Of a stretch of DNA of 64,000 bases, positions 54,320-62,567 are shown one piece after another (within the stretch, counting starts at the first letter, position 1; each line of letters starts with the position of its first letter). The notes beneath the pieces were generated by a model that did no database searches, was not told where the DNA came from, and saw only the letters and a list, made by a program, of their open reading frames with translations. The stretch lies in NCBI RefSeq assembly GCF_002259485.1, contig NZ_NPGA01000012.1, forward strand, positions 124,001 to 188,000, written 5' to 3'. A program made the position numbers and the translations under genes. The stretch is from Rhodococcus sp. 14-1411-2a. GTDB lineage: Bacteria; Actinomycetota; Actinomycetes; Mycobacteriales; Mycobacteriaceae.

Positions 54320-55714
54320 ATGCTTCTCGAACGCATCTACGACGAAGACCTCGCCCAAGCCGGGTACTTCATCGGCTGCCAGGCCAAGGGGGAGGCAGTG
54401 GTGGTCGACGCCCGCCGCGACATCGGTGTGTACCTGGATCTGGCCGATCGGCATGGCATGACCATCACCGCCGTGACCGAGACCCACATCCATGCCGACT
54501 ACCTGTCCGGCACCCGCGAGTTGGCCGAGGCCACCGGCGCGACCACCTACGTCTCGGGCGAGGGCGGCGACGACTGGCAGTACGGCTTCGATGCCGAACG
54601 CCTCCACGATGGCGACACGCTGGCTCTGGGCAACATCACCGTGCAAGCCGTTCACACGCCCGGTCATACCCCGGAGCACCTCTCGTTCCTGGTGACCGAC
54701 GGTGCCTTCGCCGATGCTCCGGGATACATGTTGACGGGCGACTTCGTCTTTGCCGGCGATCTCGGTCGACCGGACCTACTCGACGAGGCTGCCGACGGTG
54801 TCGACACCCGTTTCGAGGGTGCCAAACAGATCTTCCGCAGCCTGAAGCGGTCGTTCGTCACGCAGCCGGACCACATCCAGGTCTTTCCGGGTCACGGTTC
54901 GGGCAGTGCTTGCGGAAAAGCTCTCGGCGCGCTCCCGTCGACCAGCGTCGGCTACGAACGCCGTTTCGCTTGGTGGGCCGGGTATGTCGAGCGCGACGAC
55001 GAGCAGGGCTTCGTCGATGAGATGCTCGACGGCCAACCGGATGCACACGCCTACTTCAGCCGGATGAAGCGTCAGAACAAGCAGGGCCCGGTCGTTCTCG
55101 GGCCACTCTCTCCACTGCGCGAGTACGACTCCGCAGAATTGGCACGCGCCCTGGATTCCGACGAGGTCGTCCTCCTCGACACCCGCGGCCAAGATGAGGT
55201 GCACGCCGGCGCTGTCCCCGGAGCGCTCAACATCCCCGGCCTCGGCAAGGCAGCTTCGTTCGGTGCCTGGGTCTACGACCCCGAGCGAGAGGACACTCCA
55301 CTGGTGGTGCTCGCCGAGGACTGTGATGCCGCCGACGAGTTTCGTGATCACCTGCTGCGGGTCGGCATCGATGAGGTGACCGGATACGTCACAAGTCTTC
55401 GAGGCCTCTCCATGACGACGCCCGAGACGATCGGTGCGGACGAGCTGGATTCGTTCGACCCGGCAATGGTGCTGGACGTGCGCAACAAGACCGAACACGC
55501 CGACGGCCACATACCTGGCTCCGAACAGCTCAGCGGAGGCCGATTGCTGTGGAACCTGGACGGACTGCCCACGGACGGTCCCATCGTGACCTATTGCCAG
55601 AGCGGCGTCCGTAACGCGGTCGCAGCCAGCGCTCTGCGTCGCGCCGGCTACCGAGTTGTCGAACTCGAGGGCAGCTACGCCGCCTGGGCCGAGCACAACC
55701 TCGAAACAGTCTGA
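54320..55714 (+). CDS. cstB: CstB-like persulfide dioxygenase / rhodanese fusion
   Basis: 464 residues. The N-terminal metallo-beta-lactamase-fold domain (1-250) has THIHADYLSG (His 56, His 58, Asp 60) and HTPGHTPEH (His 112, His 116), then LTGDFVFAGDLGRPDL and FPGHGSGSACG. This is the mononuclear-iron persulfide dioxygenase (ETHE1/PDO) pattern. Two rhodanese-like domains follow: the first (about 260-345) lacks the Cys, the second ends YCQSGVRNAVA with Cys about 426. S. aureus CstB has the same architecture and size. It oxidises low-molecular-weight persulfide to sulfite and thiosulfate. First gene of a four-gene unit. Confidence 0.92.
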   Translation: MLLERIYDEDLAQAGYFIGCQAKGEAVVVDARRDIGVYLDLADRHGMTITAVTETHIHADYLSGTRELAEATGATTYVSGEGGDDWQYGFDAERLHDGDTLALGNITVQAVHTPGHTPEHLSFLVTDGAFADAPGYMLTGDFVFAGDLGRPDLLDEAADGVDTRFEGAKQIFRSLKRSFVTQPDHIQVFPGHGSGSACGKALGALPSTSVGYERRFAWWAGYVERDDEQGFVDEMLDGQPDAHAYFSRMKRQNKQGPVVLGPLSPLREYDSAELARALDSDEVVLLDTRGQDEVHAGAVPGALNIPGLGKAASFGAWVYDPEREDTPLVVLAEDCDAADEFRDHLLRVGIDEVTGYVTSLRGLSMTTPETIGADELDSFDPAMVLDVRNKTEHADGHIPGSEQLSGGRLLWNLDGLPTDGPIVTYCQSGVRNAVAASALRRAGYRVVELEGSYAAWAEHNLETV

Positions 55715-55743
55715 TCGAATACACAGATCGACAGGAGAATCTG

Positions 55744-56532
55744 ATGGTCGACGACGATCGCAGTGCTGCGCTCGACCGTTCCAGCGCGATGCCGCTGTGG
55801 GCGCAACTGCACGCCGATCTGGTCCGCCGAATCGATGACGGCGAATTCGCCGGCTCCGAGTTCCCGGGCGAGCATGCGTTGACGACGAGCTACGGCGTCA
55901 GCCGGCACACCACCCGCGAGGCCCTGCGGCGCCTGCGGAACGAAGGAATCTTGATTGCAGAGCGTGGCCGGCCTTCTCGACTGGCCGGTCCGCCGGTGAT
56001 CGAGCAACCTCTCGGTGCGCTCTACAGTCTCTTCGCTGCCGTGGAAGCCACGGGTGTTGCTCAGCAGAGCTTGGTGCGTGCACTCGAACTCCGCACCGAC
56101 CCCGCGGTCGCTGCCACTCTGCAGGTCGGTCCCAAGACCCCACTGCTCTACCTGGAGCGCATCCGTATGGCAGGGACGATGCCGTTGGCGCTCGACTATG
56201 CCTGGTTGCCGGGAGATCTGGCACACGACCTCCTGGACGCAGACTTCACTCACACGGCTCTGTACATCGAGCTCGAGCAACGCTGCGGCATCCGCCTCAC
56301 CGGTGGCCGCGAGGACGTCACCGCCATCGTCCCGACCGCCGACGACGCAGCACTGCTGGACATCGACGAGCAGACGGCCGCGCTGTCCATTCGCCGGTTG
56401 GGCTGTATGAACTCACGTCCGGTCGAACTGCGGCACACGGTTATTCGCGGTGATCGCTTCACCGTCTCGGCTACCTTCTCGCCGAGCGAGGGCTACCGCT
56501 TCGTGCCGTCCGATCCGCTTCGTGCCCTGTAA
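55744..56532 (+). CDS. GntR family regulator, HutC/UTRA type
   Basis: 262 residues. wHTH at 18-82 (LVRRIDDGEFAGSEFPGEHA, then GVSRHTTREALRRLRNEGIL) and a C-terminal UTRA effector domain (about 95-258, LLYLERIRMAGTMPLALDYA, DEQTAALSIRRLGCMNSRPV). Inserted within the sulfur operon between the persulfide dioxygenase and rhodanese genes, so the operon has a second regulator besides CstR. A single Cys is present in the UTRA domain. It may bind the GTACGTAC site at 54116. Confidence 0.85.
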   Translation: MVDDDRSAALDRSSAMPLWAQLHADLVRRIDDGEFAGSEFPGEHALTTSYGVSRHTTREALRRLRNEGILIAERGRPSRLAGPPVIEQPLGALYSLFAAVEATGVAQQSLVRALELRTDPAVAATLQVGPKTPLLYLERIRMAGTMPLALDYAWLPGDLAHDLLDADFTHTALYIELEQRCGIRLTGGREDVTAIVPTADDAALLDIDEQTAALSIRRLGCMNSRPVELRHTVIRGDRFTVSATFSPSEGYRFVPSDPLRAL

Positions 56533-56563
56533 GACCACCCACGCACTCGAAGGAGCGCTCACC

Positions 56564-56902
56564 ATGTCGACCCATCGACCCGAACTCGACCCTGCCGGCG
56601 CTGCCGCACTCGTCGACGGTTCGGGAGCCATCCTGATCGACGTGCGCGAGGACGATGAATGGGCCGCTGGGCACGCCCCGACTGCCGTCCACGTTCCACT
56701 CGGGGTGCTCGATCCCTCTGCCTTCTCACCCGAACAGCCTCTCGTGATCGTCTGTCGATCCGGTGCCCGCTCGGGCAGAGCAGTCACCGCACTCACTGCG
56801 GCGGGTCGAACGGCTCACAACCTGGCCGGCGGGATGAAGGCCTGGAAAGCCAGCGGCCTGAATGTGATTCGCGACGATGGTGCCCCAGGCGCGGTGATCT
56901 GA
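56564..56902 (+). CDS. Single-domain rhodanese
   Basis: 112 residues starting at ATG after AAGGAGCG. A complete rhodanese domain with the catalytic loop CRSGARSGRAV (Cys about 64), DVREDDEWAAGHAP near the beginning and NLAGGMKAWKASGL near the end. It transfers sulfane sulfur between persulfides or thiosulfate and acceptors. Ends one base before the TauE-type gene. Confidence 0.9.
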   Translation: MSTHRPELDPAGAAALVDGSGAILIDVREDDEWAAGHAPTAVHVPLGVLDPSAFSPEQPLVIVCRSGARSGRAVTALTAAGRTAHNLAGGMKAWKASGLNVIRDDGAPGAVI

Positions 56903-56903
56903 C

Positions 56904-57746
56904 GTGGTCGGAACCATCGTCGTTGCTGTCAGCGTAGGGATTCTCATCGGGTTGACCCTGGGAGCGCTCGGTGGCGGGGGCTCGATACTGACGGTTCCGG
57001 CCTTGGTCTACCTGCTCTCCGTCGAACCGCAATCGGCCACCGGTGCGTCGCTGATCATCGTCGGCATCACGTCGATCGTTGCCGCGCTCGGTCACGCCAG
57101 AGCGCGGCACGTGCATTGGCGGGCGGCGGTCGTCTTCGGAATCTTCGGATCGCTCACCGCATTCGCGGGTTCGATCCTCAACCGCTCCGTCGACCCACAG
57201 ATACTGCTGCTGGCATTCGCGGCACTGATGATCGTCGCGGCCGGTGCGATGCTGCGCCGTACCCGGCGCGGACACGATGCCGACGTACCGACGCCGAACC
57301 CGGCCGAGACCGAGGAGATGCGCCCGAGCGCCGTCGCAGTTACCACCAAACCCGCGAAAGTGAAGATCACCTCTTCGCAGGTGGTCAAGCTGGTCGGATC
57401 CGCGCTCGTCGTCGGGTTCCTCACCGGCTTCCTCGGAGTGGGGGGCGGCTTCCTCATCGTCCCTGCTCTGGTTTTGGCGCTGGGCTATTCGATGCCCGTG
57501 GCGGTCGGGACATCGCTGGTGATCATCTCGATCACCAGCGCGGGGGCCTTCACCGAACGCCTCGGCACGGGTGCCGCCATCCCGTGGGAGATCGTCGTAC
57601 CGTTCACACTCGCTGCGATCGCAGGCTCGTTCGCAGGAAGAGTCATCAGCGACAGAGTCTCTGCCACCACACTCACCCGTAGCTTCGCAGTCCTCCTGCT
57701 CGTCGTCGCCGTCTACGTCACCGTCCAAGCCTCCATGGCCCTGTGA
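56904..57746 (+). CDS. TauE/SafE-family sulfite/organosulfur exporter
   Basis: 280 residues from GTG. Eight to nine membrane helices in two homologous halves, each opening with the small-residue motif GALGGGGSILTVPALVYLL and FLGVGGGFLIVPALVLAL. A charged cytoplasmic linker (about residues 110-150) separates them. TauE proteins in cst and tau operons export sulfite or sulfoacetate-like anions. Follows the rhodanese by one base. Confidence 0.9.
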   Translation: MVGTIVVAVSVGILIGLTLGALGGGGSILTVPALVYLLSVEPQSATGASLIIVGITSIVAALGHARARHVHWRAAVVFGIFGSLTAFAGSILNRSVDPQILLLAFAALMIVAAGAMLRRTRRGHDADVPTPNPAETEEMRPSAVAVTTKPAKVKITSSQVVKLVGSALVVGFLTGFLGVGGGFLIVPALVLALGYSMPVAVGTSLVIISITSAGAFTERLGTGAAIPWEIVVPFTLAAIAGSFAGRVISDRVSATTLTRSFAVLLLVVAVYVTVQASMAL

Positions 57747-57793
57747 CCGGGGTTTCTCGGCCGGCGACCGTCGTCGGTGATCGCGTACTGCCG

Positions 57794-57961
57794 CTACTTC
57801 TTGGAGAACATGCGAGAGAACAATCCCGGTGATTTCGGATCGGCCTCGTGCCCCTTGCATCGATCGGACGCGGGAACTCCGCGCATGACTTGCTGAACGT
57901 GTTGGCCGCAGCCCGCCCAGGTGGTCTTTCCGCACTTCTTGCACTTGACAGCTCTGCACAT
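57794..57961 (-). CDS. Small Cys-rich protein under CstR box
   Basis: 55 residues from ATG MCRAVKCKKCGKTTWAGCGQ. Six Cys: C2, C7, C10, C18 and later C35 in ASDRCKGHE plus a His at H21. The CKKCGKTTWAGCGQHV part suggests a zinc ribbon or a thiol-rich module; a basic C-terminus (GLFSRMFSKK) follows. An almost identical opening is common in actinobacteria near sulfur genes, but I know no function. A TACCC palindrome lies 38 bases upstream of the start. Confidence 0.8.
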   Translation of the reverse strand: MCRAVKCKKCGKTTWAGCGQHVQQVMRGVPASDRCKGHEADPKSPGLFSRMFSKK

Positions 57962-57998
57962 GGCATCTCCTCGGGTACGTCGACTGGTAGGTCCACCA

Positions 57999-58012
57999 TA
58001 CCCCAAGGGGTA
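57999..58012. promoter_or_regulatory. CstR/CsoR-type operator
   Basis: TACCCCAAGGGGTA, one centre pair short of a perfect palindrome, upstream of the Cys-rich gene and in front of a stretch to 58389 without an intact gene. Confidence 0.8.
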
Positions 58013-58145
58013 TTGATGTCGGGTGCCCGGGCCGAGCGCGTCCGGTTGGCCGCAGCGTGTCATCGGTCGGTGTTGCCCAGGGTTTCGAGGGCCCGGTCGA
58101 AGTCCGGCGGCACCGCAGAACTCCACCGTCCAGATACGCCGATGC

Positions 58146-58166
58146 GTGCGTCAGTGTCTGACGCAC
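58146..58166. promoter_or_regulatory. GTGCGTCAG-TGT-CTGACGCAC palindrome
   Basis: Perfect 9-bp arms around TGT. Isolated in a region without intact genes, 52 bases before a DUF2892-like remnant. The dimension suits a dimeric repressor site or a small RNA hairpin. Confidence 0.5.
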
Positions 58167-58217
58167 AGTGCGTGGTGAATCCGCTTGTAGACCGATGCGA
58201 CGGTCAGGTCGCCGACC

Positions 58218-58361
58218 GTGCCGGCCTTCTCCCTCGGTGGTGCCGTCGGCCTTCTGGTGGGAGTGATCGGGGCAGTCTTCGTCCTCACCGGAGTGGTCGA
58301 CTTGTGTCTGCTCGGCCCGTTGTTCTCCGTGGATCTTCGCGGACCGACCAAGGCATCCTGA
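58218..58361 (+). CDS. DUF2892/YgaP-like small membrane protein or remnant
   Basis: 47 codons from GTG VPAFSLGGAVGLLVG to KAS. One clear helix GLLVGVIGAVFVLTGVVDLC and the closing LCLLGPLFSVDLRG match the second half of DUF2892 membrane proteins (compare the gene at 49325). A TAG lies just upstream and the first helix is missing, so it looks like a 5'-truncated gene, though a short functional peptide is conceivable. Confidence 0.4.
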   Translation: MPAFSLGGAVGLLVGVIGAVFVLTGVVDLCLLGPLFSVDLRGPTKAS

Positions 58362-58389
58362 GGACGACTCGATCTGGGGACCGACGACC

Positions 58390-59550
58390 TCAGAAATGGG
58401 GTATTACCTTGAATGCGGTGTATCCGTCGGTGTCCGCGGCGAGCGCGACACCGTTGTGTGTCATGGCTACCGGAACTGGGCCCGGTGATGTGCCCGTCAC
58501 GCGGCCGGTGACCGCTTCGATGGCGGTCACCGTCGAATCCGAAGCGCCGTAGACGATTCCGCCGACGAGCGTGAACCGATCGGCATCGGGGAATCGATCG
58601 GCTGTGAAACCTCGGGTGCCGTACTGCCGGAACAGAACGGCGATTCCGTCGTCGTCGAGGTCTCCGGTGGTGATCATCGTCGATCCACCACTCGCATCGG
58701 CCATGACAGCCATCGGGGTCCGAGCACCACTGACCCAACGGATCTCGGCGTCCGAGAGGCGATAGACCGCCTGGATCGGTTCGGGACGGGTGGGGATCGT
58801 CCATGCCACGACGACGGAGTTTCCGGCCGCCTGAACGAACCGTGCGCTACCAGCGAGGGCGGCGGGCGGTGGTGCCACCGTTTCGGTCGACCATGCCGTG
58901 TTGCCGGTATCGACCGTCACGATTCTTGCGGTGTCACCATCGCGGACGACCGCATAGCCCCCGGATTCGGACACTGCACCACTCAGGTCGGTGGTGTGCC
59001 CGTCGGCAGCAGATATCGCGGCCTCCGGAGGGGCGGACTCCCCACTGCATCCGGCATCGATCAGCAGCCCGTCCCCGGTCAGGCACCCGTCGGTACCGAC
59101 CGGGCCCCACACGACCTCGCCTGTCCGAGTGTCGCGAGCGGTGAGAGAGGCGGCGTGTCCGGAATCAGTCGGGTCGACGTCCTCGGTGATCAGCAGCTCG
59201 CGATCGTGGGCAGTGGTGACGGCGAACTGCGCGCGGTTCTTCGGTACGTCGACCCCGAACCGCGCTGCGCCGGTATCGCTGATGACCTGCACCGTTACCG
59301 AATCGGATGACGCTGCCGTGTCGAGAACTCCTACGAATCCGTCGTCGACGACATGGGGTCTCGAGACGAAGGGCACCGACCACAGCGGGCTGTCGCCGAA
59401 GCCGGGCGGTGCCACCAGCTGCGACGCCGACGGATTTTCGACCGTCCCCACGGCCGACGACGTAGTACATCCGGTGGCCGCGAGAAATGCGCAGATCCCC
59501 ACTGCTGCGATCGCTGCGGTGGGGATCTGCCGGGTGTAAGGAGCTGCCAT
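58390..59550 (-). CDS. Exported lipoprotein with beta-propeller-like repeats
   Basis: 386 residues. Lipobox FLAATGCTT (Cys about 28) after a signal helix. The body is rich in short strands and repeats of the form DTGAARFGV, GEVVWGPV, TVDTGNTAWST, RLSDAEIRWVSGA and VTGRVTGTS, the PQQ-like/WD-like beta-propeller pattern of secreted proteins. No catalytic motif. It lies immediately after the DUF302 gene. Confidence 0.7.
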   Translation of the reverse strand: MAAPYTRQIPTAAIAAVGICAFLAATGCTTSSAVGTVENPSASQLVAPPGFGDSPLWSVPFVSRPHVVDDGFVGVLDTAASSDSVTVQVISDTGAARFGVDVPKNRAQFAVTTAHDRELLITEDVDPTDSGHAASLTARDTRTGEVVWGPVGTDGCLTGDGLLIDAGCSGESAPPEAAISAADGHTTDLSGAVSESGGYAVVRDGDTARIVTVDTGNTAWSTETVAPPPAALAGSARFVQAAGNSVVVAWTIPTRPEPIQAVYRLSDAEIRWVSGARTPMAVMADASGGSTMITTGDLDDDGIAVLFRQYGTRGFTADRFPDADRFTLVGGIVYGASDSTVTAIEAVTGRVTGTSPGPVPVAMTHNGVALAADTDGYTAFKVIPHF

Positions 59551-59958
59551 CTAGGAGATGGCGTTCTCGCCGTCGAGGGTCATGATGGCCGCCTGTAGCA
59601 GCGCTGTGGCTTCGTCGGCGACGTCTGCAAGCCCGGGGGCGTCGGACATGCCGACCATCACCTGCGGGTTCATCGCTTCCACGATCGTGCTGCCCCCGTC
59701 GGCGCGGACGACGACGTTGCACGGCAGAAGCAGTCCCACCTGGCGGTCGGCGTCGATCGCACCCTTCGCCAGTCGAGGATTGCAGGCACCGAGAATGACA
59801 TAGCGCTCGATGTCGGCATCGATCTTCGACTTGAGGGTGGATTGCATGTCGATTTCGGTGAGGATTCCGAAACCTTGTTCGGACAGTGCTTTTCGGGTTG
59901 CTTCGACGGTGTCCTCGAACGTCGTCTCGACCCGTGTGCTGATTGCCAATTCGGTCAT
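59551..59958 (-). CDS. DUF302 family protein
   Basis: 135 residues from ATG 59958 (MTELAISTRVETTFED). The DUF302 pattern is clear: EATRKALSEQGFGILTEIDM, then YVILGACNPRLAKGAI and VGLLLPCNVVVRADGG. The two conserved Cys lie in the ACNP and PCN motifs. Its partners are often thiol-redox or metal-stress genes. It abuts the lipoprotein gene (next base). Confidence 0.88.
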   Translation of the reverse strand: MTELAISTRVETTFEDTVEATRKALSEQGFGILTEIDMQSTLKSKIDADIERYVILGACNPRLAKGAIDADRQVGLLLPCNVVVRADGGSTIVEAMNPQVMVGMSDAPGLADVADEATALLQAAIMTLDGENAIS

Positions 59959-60021
59959 GATGTTTCGGTCCTCCAACTGTTGATGTTCTTCATGATGTCG
60001 ACCGGCACCGTGGCCGCGAGG

Positions 60022-60531
60022 TCATGCGGCGCAGGACGATGCCGTGCAGTCACGATTGCGCCATCGAAAAATCACGGCCGCTGTCAACATTGTCAGTGAT
60101 ACTCCCGCAAGGATGGGTTGAATCGGTGCCCACAGCCCCAATGCGCCCGAGGTACCGAGTGCCAGCAGCACGAGCTTGTTGCAGACAGGGCATCCGACGG
60201 CGAAGAACGTGAGCACCACGGCGAACGCGGCCGGGGTTCCGGTTCGCTCGACCTGTCTGGGCTTGTCGATGCCGAACCATGCAGCCGTCAACAAGGCCGT
60301 CGCGATCAACACCGGCAGCTCCCACGCGCGGACCGGAACTTCTCGGCCGAACACCGGTGTGTCGATTATGTCGGTCGGAATGCCCACGACGAGCATCGTG
60401 ATGACCCCGGCCAGAGTGCCACGCAGTATCCGCGTACCCCACCGGTTGGCTGCCTCTGCCGCGTCGATCGGCCGTGCGTCGGAAGCGGCGGTCTCGGCAT
60501 GGCGGCGTTCGGAGATGGTGGGCTCGACCAT
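60022..60531 (-). CDS. Membrane protein with conserved CPVCN motif
   Basis: 169 residues from ATG 60531. Hydrophobic helices at about 35-55 (GTLAGVITMLVVGIPTD), 70-88, 100-125 (AFAVVLTFFAVGCPVCNKLV) and 130-160. GCPVCNKLVLLALG contains a redox-type CxxC at the start of a helix. A C-terminal CTASSCAA adds two more Cys. It is divergent from the DsbA-like gene, with one CstR-type box in the shared region, and could act with it in membrane thiol redox. Confidence 0.75.
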   Translation of the reverse strand: MVEPTISERRHAETAASDARPIDAAEAANRWGTRILRGTLAGVITMLVVGIPTDIIDTPVFGREVPVRAWELPVLIATALLTAAWFGIDKPRQVERTGTPAAFAVVLTFFAVGCPVCNKLVLLALGTSGALGLWAPIQPILAGVSLTMLTAAVIFRWRNRDCTASSCAA

Positions 60532-60587
60532 GAACTCGATTCTCCTACGAGTGGAATTTACGTGCGTATGGTGTCTTCGTGAGGATA

Positions 60588-60601
60588 TACCCGTATGGGT
60601 A
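60588..60601. promoter_or_regulatory. CstR/CsoR-type operator
   Basis: TACCCGTATGGGTA, a near-perfect palindrome with a weaker G-run, 37 bases upstream of the DsbA-like gene and 57 bases from the divergent membrane gene. Confidence 0.7.
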
Positions 60602-60637
60602 TGAGCGCCAGTATCGTCCAGCACCGAAAGGTATTGC

Positions 60638-61372
60638 ATGACTTCGACATCACGGTCCACCCGCAGGCGAGATATCTGGCTTCTCGGGATCGCGGTGCTG
60701 GTCGCCGCCGTCCTCGTCGGCGTTCTGGTGGTCGGAATGGACGACGGTGACGAACCCGAGGCGACGTCGGGAGCGAGTACCAGCGCGGAACCGGGTATGG
60801 GCGCGACACCTGCGACTGGGCCGCTGGGCGATCTCTCGCGTCGCGCCGTCGACGACCCGATGGCGCTCGGCGCAGTGGATGCGCCGGTGGTGATGATCGC
60901 CTTCTCGGACTTCCGGTGTCCGTTCTGCGCCCAGTTCAGCCGGGAGACCGAACCGCAGTTGATCGACCGCTACGTCGACGAGGGCACCCTGCGTATCGAA
61001 TGGCGTGATCTGCCGATCTTCGGGGAACAGTCCTTCGATGCCGCCCGCGCGGGTCGAGCAGCCGCGGCTCAGGGCAAGTTCTGGGAGTTCACCCACGCCG
61101 TGTACGCCGATGCGCCCGAGACCGGTCATGCCGACCTGACGATCGATGCGCTCGAAGCCTATGCGCAGCAAGCCGGTGTCCCGGACATGGAGCGTTTCAC
61201 CGCCGATGCCACAGGAACGAGCTTCGACTCCGCGATCACCACCGATTCCGACGAGGCACAGTCTTTGGGGATACCGGCTACACCTGCATTCTCGGTGAAC
61301 GGCGATCCGGTGCTGGGGGCGCAACCGTTGTCGATCTTCGTCGATCTGATCGATACCGCAGCCGGAGCGTAG
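60638..61372 (+). CDS. DsbA-like membrane-anchored thioredoxin-fold protein
   Basis: 244 residues. N-terminal helix (about 13-34, IWLLGIAVLVAAVLVGVLVV) anchors an extracytoplasmic domain with the CPFC active site in FRCPFCAQFSRETEP (about residues 94-97) and the cis-Pro loop in IPATPAFSVNG. It is the DsbA/thiol-disulfide oxidoreductase type of actinobacteria. Nine bases upstream of the CcdA-like gene, its probable electron partner. Confidence 0.88.
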   Translation: MTSTSRSTRRRDIWLLGIAVLVAAVLVGVLVVGMDDGDEPEATSGASTSAEPGMGATPATGPLGDLSRRAVDDPMALGAVDAPVVMIAFSDFRCPFCAQFSRETEPQLIDRYVDEGTLRIEWRDLPIFGEQSFDAARAGRAAAAQGKFWEFTHAVYADAPETGHADLTIDALEAYAQQAGVPDMERFTADATGTSFDSAITTDSDEAQSLGIPATPAFSVNGDPVLGAQPLSIFVDLIDTAAGA

Positions 61373-61380
61373 GACGCCGT

Positions 61381-62229
61381 ATGTCGCAGATCGGACTTCT
61401 CGGAGCGTTTCTCGGTGGACTGCTGGCCTTGCTCAGTCCTTGCTCGGCGCTGCTTCTGCCCTCGTTCTTCGCCTACGCATTCGACGGGGCGGGCAAGCTC
61501 GCCGGCCGCACTGGAGTGTTCTACCTCGGGCTTGCCGCGGTTCTGGTTCCCCTCGGAGCCGGAGTCGGTGCCCTCGGCTCGGCGATCACCCGATACCGCG
61601 ACATCACCACCATGATCGGCGGACTGATCATCATCGGACTCGGGGTGATGATCATCGTCGGTCGCGGATTCGCGCTGGGGTCGGCTCAGCGCGCTGCCGC
61701 CCGCATCGACGTATCGTCGATCGGGTCGGTGTTCGCGCTCGGGGCGGTGTACGGGCTCGCCGGATTCTGCTCCGGACCGCTACTCGGCGCAGTCCTGACC
61801 GTCGCAGTAGCTGGTGGGCAGGCGGTGTACGGCGGAATTCTGATGGCCCTCTACGCAGCGGGCATGGTGGTCCCGCTGTTCGTGCTCGCGCTGGTGTGGG
61901 ACCGGTTCTCGTTGGGCTCGCGAACCTGGTTGCGCGGCAAAGAGATCGGTATCGGACCCCTCGAGACGCACACCACCTCGCTGATATCGGGACTGATCTT
62001 CATCGGAATCGGCGTTCTCTTCCTGCTCACGGAGGGAACCGCCAACCTCGGTGGCGTCATGGGCGTCGACAGTCAGTATTCGCTGCAGGTGTGGATCAGC
62101 GGGGTCGCAGATTCGGTGTCCGATGTGGCTGTTCTGCTCGCCGGGGTGCTGGTGATCATCGCGATCCTGGCGGTCCGGATCGTGCGTGGCCGAAACACCG
62201 CAGAAGTCGATACGGAAAATCACGAATAG
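61381..62229 (+). CDS. ccdA: CcdA/DsbD-type thiol-redox membrane protein
   Basis: 282 residues with six or seven membrane helices. Two redox Cys are in the LSPCSALLLPSFF and AGFCSGPLLGAVLT segments, the paired positions of CcdA. It carries reducing power across the membrane to the DsbA-like partner. It overlaps the end of the convergent DsrE-like gene by ten bases. Confidence 0.88.
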   Translation: MSQIGLLGAFLGGLLALLSPCSALLLPSFFAYAFDGAGKLAGRTGVFYLGLAAVLVPLGAGVGALGSAITRYRDITTMIGGLIIIGLGVMIIVGRGFALGSAQRAAARIDVSSIGSVFALGAVYGLAGFCSGPLLGAVLTVAVAGGQAVYGGILMALYAAGMVVPLFVLALVWDRFSLGSRTWLRGKEIGIGPLETHTTSLISGLIFIGIGVLFLLTEGTANLGGVMGVDSQYSLQVWISGVADSVSDVAVLLAGVLVIIAILAVRIVRGRNTAEVDTENHE

Positions 62230-62567
62230 AGCTGCGACCAGCCGTCCCGTTGGCGTCGGGCGAGATGTAGGACGGCAGCCGGGACAACGTCGACTCCCAT
62301 CAACAGGTCGTCGTCGCCGAGCCCTCGGCTGTTCAGACTGTTACGACATGCTGCGACGGTGATCGTTGCCGAGTCGATCAGTGCGCGCATCTCCAGAGAG
62401 ATATCCGAGCAGCGCAAGGCGGCGTCGAGGCCTGCCCCGAAGCACACGACTTCGATCGTCACGGGTTCGGATGCGGCTCCGCGAAGATTGTGAATTGCCG
62501 ACACGACGACTGTAGGTGTGGCGTTCACCGCGAACACCACTCGCAGCGGTTCTGTGTGGTCACTCAT
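62220..62567 (-). CDS. DsrE-family sulfur-relay-like protein
   Basis: 115 residues from ATG 62567, overlapping the methyltransferase stop by ATGA. DsrE/F fold: RVVFAVNATPTVVVSAIHNL, EVVCFGAGLDAALRCSD and TITVAACRNSLNSRG, with a conserved Cys in VAACRNSL matching the active-site Cys region. Such proteins bind sulfane sulfur, consistent with the surrounding island. Confidence 0.8.
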   Translation of the reverse strand: MSDHTEPLRVVFAVNATPTVVVSAIHNLRGAASEPVTIEVVCFGAGLDAALRCSDISLEMRALIDSATITVAACRNSLNSRGLGDDDLLMGVDVVPAAVLHLARRQRDGWSQLYS

